Of a DNA stretch of 64,000 bases, positions 54,582 to 62,561 are shown in pieces. Position numbers and translations under genes: made by a program. Source of the DNA: Paraburkholderia polaris (GTDB taxonomy: Bacteria > Pseudomonadota > Gammaproteobacteria > Burkholderiales > Burkholderiaceae); contig NZ_JABBGJ010000047.1 of assembly GCF_012927345.1 (NCBI RefSeq), positions 1-64,000 of the forward strand. The letters are read 5' to 3'. The notes below the pieces were generated by a model that saw only the letters and a program-made list of their open reading frames with translations, was not told where the DNA came from and searched no databases. Numbering within the stretch: the stretch's first letter is position 1; every line of letters begins with the position of its first letter.

Positions 54582-54650
54582 TGACCTTGCCCTCGAAAAA
54601 CGTATCCGTTACTGAGAGTATGTAAAACTTCAGCAACGGAGGATTTAGCA

Positions 54651-54938
54651 ATGGGTAACCCGAGGGCGCGGTACACGCTGGAATTCAAGATTGAAGCGGT
54701 GCGCATGGTGCGTAACGGCCAGAGCCAGGCGGCGACGGCGAAGATTCTGGGCATCAGTACGCAGACGCTGAATGCGTGGATCAAGGCCGACGATGCGGGC
54801 AAGCTCAATGGTGCGGGCAAACAGGTGTCAGCCGAACAGATGGAAATTGCCCGGCTGCGCGCCGAGCTGGCCCGCGTGAAGATGGAGCGCGATATCCTGG
54901 GAAAAGCGACGGCGTACTTTGCGAAGGGGTCGGTGTGA
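54651..54938 (+). CDS. IS3-family transposase OrfA
   Basis: A 95-residue helix-turn-helix protein (RYTLEFKIEAVRMVRNGQ, AAKILGIS-type TAKILGISTQTLNAWIK) with a C-terminal leucine-zipper-like helix (EIARLRAELARVKMERDIL). It binds the IS ends. An AAAAG tract at 54902, before its stop, is a typical slippery site for -1 frameshifting into orfB, which overlaps it. It is intact, but the partner is disrupted. Confidence 0.92.
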   Translation: MGNPRARYTLEFKIEAVRMVRNGQSQAATAKILGISTQTLNAWIKADDAGKLNGAGKQVSAEQMEIARLRAELARVKMERDILGKATAYFAKGSV

Positions 54939-55618
54939 AGTACGCGTGGATCGAACGACATAGCCGGCAATGGCCGGTTTCTGTGGCCTGCCAGGCGCTG
55001 GGTGTCAGTCCCAGCGGTTATCACAACCGTAAAGCCTGTGACGTTGATTCTGAGCGACCGCGTCAGCGCATCAGCAACGACGCACTGCTGGTCCACATTC
55101 GCGCCGTACATGCTGAATCCAAATGCGAATACGGTTGGCCACGCGTGTGGAAAAAGCTTCTGGCTCAAGGCATCCGAGTGAGCAAGGACCGGGTTCAGCG
55201 GCTCATGAAGCTGCACGGCATCAAGGCGCGCACCAAGCGGCGATTCAAAGCCACGACCGACAGCAAGCACAATCTGCCGGTCGCGCCGAACCTGCTGCAA
55301 CGTGACTTCTCGCCGGCGAAACCCGATCAGGTCTGGACGACAGACATCACCTATCTCTGGACCGACGAGGGCTGGCTGTATCTGACGGTCATCCTGGATC
55401 TGTTCAGTCGCCAGGTCGTGGGATGGTCGCTCAAGCCCCACATGCGCACGGAGCTGGTTTCTGACGCGTTGCGAATGGCGTGGTTCCGGCGTCGGCCCGA
55501 GGCCGGTCTGATCATGCATAGCGACCGTGGGAGTCAGTATTGCAGCGCCGAGTTCCAGGACCTGATCAAGAGTTATGGCATGCGCAGTTCGATGAGCCGC
55601 CGAGCAAATTGTTGGGAC
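54935..55618 (+). pseudogene. IS3-family transposase OrfB, 5' part
   Basis: The frame starting at GTG 54935 encodes the HTH_21-like region and the first two parts of the DDE catalytic core: TDITYLWTDEGWLYLTVILDLFSR (first Asp) and LIMHSDRGSQYCSAEFQ (second Asp). It is cut after SSMSRRANCWD by the IS110-family insertion. The rest continues at 56894. Confidence 0.9.
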
Positions 55619-55831
55619 ACTCAGTCTAAGATCGCTTCTGAACGTCGGTCCGATCTGACCCGTGCTGGGATTGGCCAAACTGCCTTTGCGTTGACCTGTC
55701 GATTGGGTTCCGGCGTTCCCCGAGCGTTGCCGGGCCCAGCGTCTGTGACCTAATAGGAGCTTTGTTCTGCACCGTGAGTGTCCTGTCCTGCGATTGGGGT
55801 TGGCGATGCGTCCACTACAACGGATACATGC
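55619..55831 (+). ncRNA. Candidate IS110 bridge RNA region
   Basis: Non-coding left end of the IS110-family element. In IS110-group elements such as IS621 this region is transcribed as a bridge RNA with one loop pairing to the donor and one to the target. I could not fold it by hand. An eight-base stretch at 55688-55695 (GCGTTGAC) is complementary to the right junction at 56891-56898, which is weak support. Exact ends are unknown. Confidence 0.35.
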
Positions 55832-56881
55832 ATGAAACAAAACGAAGTGATTCTCGGGGTTGACACGCATCTGGATACGCATGTCGGGGCTGTGATCGGC
55901 GAGGCAGGCAGGCTTCTCGGAACGAGATCGGTATCGACCGACACGGCAGGGTATCTCGATCTGCTGACATGGGCGAATTCGTTCGGTCATTTGCGTCGCG
56001 CCGGAGTTGAAGGGACCGGCACCTATGGAGCGGGATTGGCCCGCGTGCTGCGCGATCATGAGATCGAGGTGCTTGAAGTCAATCGTCCCGATCGCGCGAT
56101 GCGCCGATCCAAAGGGAAGTCCGATCCCACTGATGCGGAAAACGCCGCGCGTGCGGTCCTCTCCGGAAGGGCCACGGCTATTCCAAAGGAACAGTCCGGC
56201 GCCGCCGAGGCGATGCGCGCCGTCTCCGTTGCCAGGCGCAGCGCAGTCAAAGCAAAGACGCAGGCTATCAACCAGTTACGGGCTTTGCTCGTCAGTGCAC
56301 CCCAGGACATCCGTGATCGCCTTCTGAAAGCGAAGACGACAGAATGCGTCGAGAGTTGTGCCCGTGTCCGCTCGTTGGGCAAAACGCTAATGCTGCAAAC
56401 GCTGACGGCGACGCTTCGACTGCTGGCGAAGCGTTGGCTGACGTTGGCGGAGGAGCTCAAAGCACTAGACACCATGCTCGACAGCCTTACTACCCAGCAC
56501 GCCAGGCGACTTCGCGAAAGATTCGGCGTTGGGCCGCAGACCGCTGCAGTGCTAGTTGCTGTGGCGGGTGACAATCCCGAACGCTTGAAAAGTGAAGCTG
56601 CGCTAGCGGCACTTTGCGGCACAAGTCCATTACAGGCCTCGTCCGGCAAGACGGTCCGGCATCGGTTGAACAGGGGCGGTGACAGGTCTGCAAACAACGC
56701 CCTTTGGACCATCGCCATGGTTCGAATGCGCAGCGATCCGCGCACCCGCGCCTATGTCGAACGCCGGACGAAGGAAGGCATGTCCAACAAGGAAATCCAC
56801 CGCTGCTTGAAGCGCTATATCGTCCGAGAGTTGTACCCGCTCATTCTGGCCGATCTGGCCGATTCGACGGCTTCTGCTTGA
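55832..56881 (+). CDS. IS110-family transposase (DEDD recombinase)
   Basis: A 349-residue protein. The N-terminal DEDD/RuvC-like domain starts VILGVDTHLDTHVGAVI (first Asp) with EGTGTYGAGLA and RRSKGKSDPTDAENAA (further acidic residues). The C-terminal transposase_20 domain has VGPQTAAVLVAVAGDNPERL and ALCGTSPLQASSGKTVRHRLNRGGDR, containing the conserved serine. It is intact. The ATG at 55832 (MKQNEV) is the family-like start; a frame to 55778 adds unrelated residues. Confidence 0.93.
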   Translation: MKQNEVILGVDTHLDTHVGAVIGEAGRLLGTRSVSTDTAGYLDLLTWANSFGHLRRAGVEGTGTYGAGLARVLRDHEIEVLEVNRPDRAMRRSKGKSDPTDAENAARAVLSGRATAIPKEQSGAAEAMRAVSVARRSAVKAKTQAINQLRALLVSAPQDIRDRLLKAKTTECVESCARVRSLGKTLMLQTLTATLRLLAKRWLTLAEELKALDTMLDSLTTQHARRLRERFGVGPQTAAVLVAVAGDNPERLKSEAALAALCGTSPLQASSGKTVRHRLNRGGDRSANNALWTIAMVRMRSDPRTRAYVERRTKEGMSNKEIHRCLKRYIVRELYPLILADLADSTASA

Positions 56882-56893
56882 CATAGGAGCGTC

Positions 56894-57100
56894 AACGCGC
56901 CGACCGAGAGCCTGTGGGGATCGCTGAAGCAGGCGCGCATTCACGGTCAACGCTTTGCGACGCGTCGCGAAGCAATGGACGAGGTGATCGACTGGTTGAG
57001 CTTCTACAATCATGGGCGGCTGCACTCGACGTTGAATTACGTCAGTCCGATGCAATTTGAACAAAACTGGCACGCCGCACAGAGAAAGCAAGCGGCATAA
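56894..57100 (+). pseudogene. IS3-family transposase OrfB, 3' part
   Basis: It continues orfB after the insertion with the third catalytic position: APTESLWGSLKQ (Glu of DDE), WLSFYNHGRLHSTLNYVSPMQFE and the end at TAA 57098-57100. Joined to 54935-55618 it gives a full-length transposase with no other lesion, so the IS110 insertion is the inactivating event. Confidence 0.9.
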
Positions 57101-57141
57101 TAACGCTCGGTTAGCGGATACGAAATTCGCGGGCAACGTCA

Positions 57142-57574
57142 CAGAGCATCAATCAGCACGTTGACGAAGCGGGTATCGAATTGTCTTGCGCAACCGTGCG
57201 GCAATTGATCGAAGCGCAGAACCGGCTCGGCATTCCGACTTCGAACATCTTTCTCGCGGGTTTTTCGCAAGGCGCGCGGGGATGACCTATTCGGCAGGAC
57301 TGACGCACCCTGAGGCATTTGTCGGCTTGATCGCGTTGTCAGGTTATGTGCCGTCGCCGGGCTTAATTGACAGCCGCTTGAGCGCCGCGAGCCGTAGCAC
57401 GACGAACTTTGCCGCACACGGCATATACGACGACGTGCTGCCGAGCGCGACTTTGCGATCACGCGAGGTTGCAAGGTCGACTGGAGCGCGCGTCGGATGC
57501 TGCATTCAGTGTGCGAGGAAGACATATTGGCGCTGCGCGCCTGGCTCGGCACGCTCCTCGCAGCATCGTCCTGA
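57142..57574 (+). pseudogene. Carboxylesterase/phospholipase-type alpha/beta hydrolase fragment
   Basis: The fragment begins directly at the IS3 right end. ATVRQLIEAQNRLGIPTSNIFLAGFSQGA contains the nucleophile motif GFSQG. After a frameshift near 57280 come MTYSAGLTHPEAFVGLIALSGYVP and HGIYDDVLP (catalytic Asp region). After another near 57440, GCKVDW and HSVCEEDILALRAWL (catalytic His) end at TGA 57572. The first 90 or so residues are missing. Confidence 0.85.
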
Positions 57575-57614
57575 AGCGTCCCGCAGAGTGTCTTTTTGTA
57601 GAGAGGCAACTCGG

Positions 57615-58613
57615 CTACGGCGGTATCGCACCGTCTGCCGACTTCCGTTGAAACTCGCGCGGCGAGACGCCGAAGCGTGCACGGAAATCCCGCGAGAAAT
57701 GCGCGCCGTCTGAGAAGCCGCAATCGAGCGCGATCTGGGTGATGCTGCGCGGATTATTGAGCAACAGCCAACTGCCATATTCGAGCCGCAGCGAGCGCAG
57801 GAACGCCATCGGCGAGAGGCCAAGCGTGTCATGAAACGCGCGCTCTAGTTGCCGCCTGCCGACGCCCACATAGCGCGCAATGGCGTCGAGCGTAGGTGGA
57901 TTGTCGATGCGCTGCTCGACGAAATGGGCCGCCTGACGCACGCGGATATCGGCGATATGCGTGAGATCGGCGTAGAAGTGCGCCTGCGGCAATTTGGCTG
58001 GGCGTATGCCTTGCAGCATCATATGGCGCACAACCTGCTGCGCCTTGTCCCGGCCGCAATGACGGGCGACGAGGTATAGCCCGAGATCGATCGCTGCGGT
58101 TGAGCCGGCGCACGTGATTAGATCCCCTTCATCCACGAACAGATGATCGACGACAGCAGGCGTCTGCGGAAAGCGGCCGCGAAACGCGTCGAGCACATTC
58201 CAGTGCACGCAGACCACCCGCTCCCCAATCAATCCCGCTTGCGCCAGCGCGAACGTGCCGGTACAGATACCTAACATCCTCACGCGGCTCGCGCTCGCTT
58301 GCCGCAGCCAATCGCCTAGCGACGGCGGCAAATACGTATTCGGATAGTCATTGCCGCCGCAGACCGCGATGTAGTCGAACTCCGCCGGGTTCTCCGGCAA
58401 TCCTCCCCCGACCTCGAGCGTCACCCCCGCACTCGAGGTGCGCGGCAAGCCGTCCATGCTCATGACACGCCAGCGCGCGTGGATCTGCCGGCTGCGCCCG
58501 CCGTGATCCGCAGCGAGACGCAGCACGTCGATCAGCCCCGCGAATGCGGCGAGCGTGAATTGGTTCAGCAGAACGAAACCAATGGAAAGCTCGGGTTTAC
58601 CTGTGTCCTGCAT
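57615..58613 (-). CDS. GlxA-type AraC-family transcriptional regulator
   Basis: A 332-residue regulator. The N-terminal DJ-1/PfpI-like domain (IGFVLLNQFTLAAFAGLIDVLR, DYIAVCGGN, GICTGTFALAQAGLI, with Cys in the nucleophile-elbow position) is followed by a C-terminal AraC double helix-turn-helix (LDAIARYVGVGRRQLERAF, ITQIALDCGFSDGAHFSRDFRARFGVSPREF). Such regulators control amine, betaine, choline or hydroxyproline catabolism. It is divergent from the ABC operon, which it probably controls. The ATG at 58613 follows GAGG; ATG 58670 and TTG 58685 are alternatives. Confidence 0.92.
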   Translation of the reverse strand: MQDTGKPELSIGFVLLNQFTLAAFAGLIDVLRLAADHGGRSRQIHARWRVMSMDGLPRTSSAGVTLEVGGGLPENPAEFDYIAVCGGNDYPNTYLPPSLGDWLRQASASRVRMLGICTGTFALAQAGLIGERVVCVHWNVLDAFRGRFPQTPAVVDHLFVDEGDLITCAGSTAAIDLGLYLVARHCGRDKAQQVVRHMMLQGIRPAKLPQAHFYADLTHIADIRVRQAAHFVEQRIDNPPTLDAIARYVGVGRRQLERAFHDTLGLSPMAFLRSLRLEYGSWLLLNNPRSITQIALDCGFSDGAHFSRDFRARFGVSPREFQRKSADGAIPP

Positions 58614-58775
58614 GGCCTCAGACGTATGCGTGCTGCGGGTTTCAGCGTTGGCGTTTGGCGGATTCGGCATGACGCAATTATTCAATTATTTGACCGTGAC
58701 TTGCAAGCTAGCGACGCCGCCCGACGCGCAAGATACAGGTATGGTGACAACCAGACAAACCTACCAGGGGACGAC

Positions 58776-59825
58776 ATGGGACTCGGAAGTTGCAACACGA
58801 TCAAGGCAGCAATTGCGCTGGCCTGCACGACAGCTTCATTGGGCGCGGCCGCACAGTCGCCAAGGCTGACCGTCGCCATGTACGGCGGCAACTGGGGCGA
58901 CGCCTTTCGCACGTGCGTGGCTGAGCCCTTCACGAAGGCGACGGGGATCGCCGTGACGCCGGAAATCGGCACCTCGACCACGACGCTCGCCAAGTTGCAG
59001 CAACAGAAGGCCGCACCCACCATCGACGTTGCGTGGATGGACGGCGGCATCAGCGAGCTGGCCTATCAAGCCGGCGTGCTCGACAACCTCGATAGCGCCG
59101 CGATTCCGAATCTCAAGCAGGTCGTCCCCAAGGCGATCTACCGCAACGGCAACACGACCTTTGCGGTTGGCTCCGGCTACTACTCGCTGGGACTGACCTA
59201 CAACACGCAATCGGTCAAGCCCCCGACGAGCTGGAAGGATCTCTGGAATCCCAAGTACGCGGGCGCGGTGACGGTGCCGTCGCCGGCCAACTCGGCCGGC
59301 ATCCCGTTCGTGGTGTTCCTGGCTCAGGTGTGGGGCGTCGACCCCGCGCACCTCGACCCGATCTACGCCAAGCTCGCCTCGCTCGATACCGCGCTCTTCT
59401 TCGACAGCTCGGGCGCCGCGACCAACGCTTTCCAGAGCGGTGAGGCGGTGATCGGCGCGGATTTCAACGTCGGCGCGTGGGATCTGATCGACAAGGGAGT
59501 ACCGATCGGCTTTGTCGTCCCGAAGGAAGGGGCCTGGGCCACCGACGCCCGCCTGCATCTCGTGAAGGGTTCGCGCAACAAGGCAGCGGCGGAGCAGTTC
59601 ATCAACGCCGCGTTGACGCCGCAGGCGGCGACGTGCCTCGCGACGAAGCTATATCTCGGCCCTGCCGTCGCAGGCGTCAAGCTGCCCGCCGACGTGGCCC
59701 GCAAGCTGCCCTGGGGCGCCAACGGCTCGGTCGACAGCCTGAAGCTGTTCGACTGGAGCGCGATCAATGCGCGCCGCGCCGAGATCACGGCCGCGTGGAA
59801 CCGCCAAGTGGCCACCAAGCAATGA
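58776..59825 (+). CDS. ABC transporter periplasmic binding protein (polyamine/opine type)
   Basis: A 349-residue exported binding protein with a signal peptide (cleavage after AAAQ near residue 27). The mature part starts LTVAMYGGNWGDAF, with ATGIAVTPEIGTSTTTLAKL, IDVAWMDGG, WKDLWNPKYAGAVTVP and GAWDLIDKGVPIGFVVPKEG. This is the PotD/spermidine-putrescine-like class that also binds opines and small amino compounds. AGGGGACGAC precedes the ATG at 58776. The stop overlaps the ATPase start (ATGA). Confidence 0.92.
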   Translation: MGLGSCNTIKAAIALACTTASLGAAAQSPRLTVAMYGGNWGDAFRTCVAEPFTKATGIAVTPEIGTSTTTLAKLQQQKAAPTIDVAWMDGGISELAYQAGVLDNLDSAAIPNLKQVVPKAIYRNGNTTFAVGSGYYSLGLTYNTQSVKPPTSWKDLWNPKYAGAVTVPSPANSAGIPFVVFLAQVWGVDPAHLDPIYAKLASLDTALFFDSSGAATNAFQSGEAVIGADFNVGAWDLIDKGVPIGFVVPKEGAWATDARLHLVKGSRNKAAAEQFINAALTPQAATCLATKLYLGPAVAGVKLPADVARKLPWGANGSVDSLKLFDWSAINARRAEITAAWNRQVATKQ

Positions 59826-60904
59826 ACCGGGTGCAAGCGATGCCAGCCCTTTTGACTCTCGACGCCGTGTGCAAGCGCTTTGGCGGATACACGGCACTCG
59901 ACCAGATTCACCTGGACATCCGCCAGGGAGAATTCATCGCGCTGCTCGGGCCGAGCGGTTGTGGCAAGACCACCTTGTTGCGGTCGATCGCGGGTTTTCT
60001 GGCGCCGGACAGCGGCCGGATCGTGATCGATGGCGAAGATGTCACCGGTCTGCCGCCCTACCGGCGCCCCCTGAACACGGTGTTCCAGAACTACGCGCTT
60101 TTTCCGCACATGAGCGTGCTCGAGAACGTGGCCTACGGTCCGCGACGGCAGGGCGCGTCGCGTCGCGAGGCGAGCGAACGCGCCAGAGCGGCGCTTGAAC
60201 TGGTCGGTTTGGAATCGCTTGGCGAGCGCTTTCCGCGGGAGATGTCCGGCGGCCAGCAGCAGCGTGTGGCGCTCGCGCGTGCGGTCGTCAACCGGCCGAA
60301 GCTGCTGCTGCTCGACGAGCCGCTGTCCGCGCTCGACATGAAGTTGCGCAAGCGCATGCAGCTCGAACTCAAGCATCTGCAGGAGAAGCTCGGCATTGCG
60401 TTCGTGTTCGTGACGCACGATCAGGAGGAGGCAATGACGATGGCCGACCGGATCGTCGTGATGAACGCGGGGCGGATCGAACAGATCGGCGCCGGCGCGG
60501 ACATCTATCGCGCGCCTGCCACGCGCTTCGTCACCGAGTTCATCGGTGACGCCAACCTGATCGACTTTACCGTTGCCAGTGGCGAGATTTCTCTGGCGTT
60601 GCCGGGCGCGCCCGCTCGTCTCGCGCGCGCCGACGCGCCATCAAGGGGCGTCGCCGTGTTGCGACCCGAGCAACTGCGCGTCCTCGACCACGGGGGCCGC
60701 GACGATGCGTCACTGTGCTGCGTCTCCGGGGTGCTGATCGACGTGGTGAGCGTCGGCAGTCATACGATGCTTCATGCCAATGTTGACGGCCAGCGCGTCG
60801 TTGCCCGCGTGATGGGGCAGCCGACGTCAGCAGCGCAAATGGGCGGGACCGTACGTTTCGGTTTTGATCCGTCCGACCTGCATCTGATCGGGGAGCCGGC
60901 ATGA
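59822..60904 (+). CDS. ABC transporter ATP-binding protein (PotA-like)
   Basis: A 360-residue ATPase. Walker A is GPSGCGKTT, then the Q-loop (NTVFQNYALFPHMSV), signature MSGGQQQRVALARA, Walker B LLLLDEPLSALD and H-loop FVTHDQEEA. The C-terminal 120 residues form the TOBE-type regulatory domain (AVLRPEQLRVLD). It energises uptake through the two permeases downstream. Four-base ATGA overlaps at both ends show tight translational coupling. Confidence 0.95.
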   Translation: MNRVQAMPALLTLDAVCKRFGGYTALDQIHLDIRQGEFIALLGPSGCGKTTLLRSIAGFLAPDSGRIVIDGEDVTGLPPYRRPLNTVFQNYALFPHMSVLENVAYGPRRQGASRREASERARAALELVGLESLGERFPREMSGGQQQRVALARAVVNRPKLLLLDEPLSALDMKLRKRMQLELKHLQEKLGIAFVFVTHDQEEAMTMADRIVVMNAGRIEQIGAGADIYRAPATRFVTEFIGDANLIDFTVASGEISLALPGAPARLARADAPSRGVAVLRPEQLRVLDHGGRDDASLCCVSGVLIDVVSVGSHTMLHANVDGQRVVARVMGQPTSAAQMGGTVRFGFDPSDLHLIGEPA

Positions 60905-61743
60905 ATCGCCCTGTCGTCACGCCGCTCGTCATGATGGCCGCTCCGATCGTGTTCTTCACGGCCTTCTTTCTCGCGCCGCTCGCGGTGGTGCTGTTGGCCA
61001 GCTTGACCAGCCCCGAAACGCATGGCGTCTCGCTCGCCAACTACGTGCGCGTCCTGGCCGACCAGTATCACTGGGGCGTCATTCTCGTCACGTTCCGCAT
61101 CGCCTGCCTGAGCACGCTGGCGTGCTTGCTGCTCGGCTATCCGCTCGCCTGGTATCTCGTGCGAGTGGTCCGCTGGGGGCCGTGGCGGCGCATCTGCGTG
61201 ATCCTGCTCGTGGTGCCGATGCTGACGAGCAACATCGTCCGCTCGTTCGGCTGGATGGTGCTGCTGGGCCGCAACGGGCTCGTCAACCAGACACTCCTTG
61301 CCACGGGCGCGATCGAGCGGCCCGTGCGGTTCCTCGGCACCGAACTCGGCATTCTGATCGGCATGGTCTACGTGCTGCTGCCGTTTGTCGTGCTGGCGGT
61401 CGGCAATGCGCTCGCGCAAGTCGATCCCGCAGTCGAGCAGGCGTCCGCGGATCTCGGCGCGAGTCCGGCCGAGACCTTCCGTTACGTCACCTTGCCATTG
61501 ACGTTGCCGGGCGTGGTTGCCGGCGCGATCATGGTGTTCACGCTCGCGGTCAGCGCGTATGTGACGCCGGCGCTGTTATCGGGGGGGCGTGTCACGGTTC
61601 TGTCGATGTTGATCTTCCAGCAGTACAGCGCGACGTTCGATTTTCACTACGGTGGCGCGCTCAGTATCGTGCTGCTCGTCTTCACGCTGGTCATGGTCGC
61701 GCTGGCGGGCCGGGTCGGCGAGATTCGCGGGGGTGCACGATGA
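60901..61743 (+). CDS. ABC transporter permease 1 (PotB-like)
   Basis: A 280-residue inner-membrane protein with six helices and the EAA coupling motif (EQASADLGASPAETFRYVTLPLTLPG). It forms the transport channel with the next gene. ATGA overlaps occur at both ends. Confidence 0.93.
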   Translation: MNRPVVTPLVMMAAPIVFFTAFFLAPLAVVLLASLTSPETHGVSLANYVRVLADQYHWGVILVTFRIACLSTLACLLLGYPLAWYLVRVVRWGPWRRICVILLVVPMLTSNIVRSFGWMVLLGRNGLVNQTLLATGAIERPVRFLGTELGILIGMVYVLLPFVVLAVGNALAQVDPAVEQASADLGASPAETFRYVTLPLTLPGVVAGAIMVFTLAVSAYVTPALLSGGRVTVLSMLIFQQYSATFDFHYGGALSIVLLVFTLVMVALAGRVGEIRGGAR

Positions 61744-62528
61744 TCGCCCGCGCTTCGATTCGTCTTGTCTCCTGGGTCGTGCTGGCCTATCTGGTGCTAC
61801 CGCTGGTGGTCATTCTCGGCAGCTCCGTGACGGCGTCGCAGTTCCTCACGTTTCCGCCGCGCGGCATCACCTTGCATTGGTACCAGGTGATGCTGTCCGA
61901 CCCGAGCTACGTCGCGGCGTTCTCGACGAGCACGCTGCTCGCGCTGGCCGCCACGGCCGCCGCGCTGGTTCTCACCGTGCCCGCGGCGCTGGCCTTCGCG
62001 CGTTACCCGTTTCCGGGCAAGCGCGCGTTGACGGCCGCGCTGATGGCGCCGCTCGTGCTGCCGCACATCGTGCTCGGCGCGGCCTTGCTGCAATTCGGCG
62101 GTTATTTCGGACTCACGCGCAGCTTTGCTTCGCTGCTGATCGGCCATACCGTGATCGTCTCGCCGTTCGTGCTGCGCTCGGTGATGTCGATGACGACGCC
62201 CGAACAGCGCGCGCTCGAGGAGGCGTCTTACGACCTTGGCGCCAATCCGTGGACGACGTTCTTTCTCGTCGTGTTGCCGCGAATCCGCTCGGGCATCGTG
62301 ACGGGATCGATTTTCGCGTTCATCTCGTCGTGGATCAACGTCGAGCTGTCGATCTTCAACACGACGGCTGACCTCAACACGATCCCGGTCAAGCTTTTCA
62401 ACTACGTGCAGTACACCATCGATCCGACGATTGCGGCCGTATCCGGCGCGACCATTGTCGTGGCGATCGTGGTGATCACGATTCTCGATTTGACGATCGG
62501 TCTGGACATGTTGTCCGACCGCAGCTAA
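61740..62528 (+). CDS. ABC transporter permease 2 (PotC-like)
   Basis: A 262-residue inner-membrane protein with six helices and the EAA motif (EEASYDLGANPWTTFFLVVLPRI). It pairs with permease 1. Its ATG overlaps the upstream stop. The racemase-family gene follows after 33 bases with its own GAGGAGC site. Confidence 0.93.
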   Translation: MIARASIRLVSWVVLAYLVLPLVVILGSSVTASQFLTFPPRGITLHWYQVMLSDPSYVAAFSTSTLLALAATAAALVLTVPAALAFARYPFPGKRALTAALMAPLVLPHIVLGAALLQFGGYFGLTRSFASLLIGHTVIVSPFVLRSVMSMTTPEQRALEEASYDLGANPWTTFFLVVLPRIRSGIVTGSIFAFISSWINVELSIFNTTADLNTIPVKLFNYVQYTIDPTIAAVSGATIVVAIVVITILDLTIGLDMLSDRS

Positions 62529-62561
62529 CCCTCACTCACTTTCCAACGAGGAGCTTCAACC

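Larger units (their letters stand above)
55619..56893 (+). mobile_element. IS110-family element inserted in orfB
   Basis: Boundaries are inferred from the interrupted orfB: codons TGG GAC on the left join AAC GCG on the right once 1275 bases are removed (within one base). No terminal inverted repeat and no evident target duplication is present, as usual for this family. It has one transposase gene, a long non-coding left end of about 213 bases and a right end of about 12 bases. This layout is that of IS110-group elements that carry their bridge RNA at the left. Confidence 0.9.
54582..57141 (+). mobile_element. IS3-family insertion sequence, interrupted by an IS110-family element
   Basis: Ends are imperfect inverted repeats of about 30 bases, both starting TGAC-TTGCCC-CGAA. 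The left copy is at 54582-54612 and the right copy ends at 57141. Inside are orfA and a DDE-transposase orfB split by the inserted IS110 element. Without the insert the element is about 1.28 kb, normal for IS3. No matching target duplication flanks it: the left neighbour is a PRC-barrel fragment and the right an esterase fragment. The copy has therefore taken part in a deletion or recombination. Confidence 0.9.

Noticed and set aside
54569..56059. 496-residue minus-strand open frame
   Set aside because: It runs antisense across the IS3 and IS110 genes and their junction; its content reflects transposase sequence read backwards.
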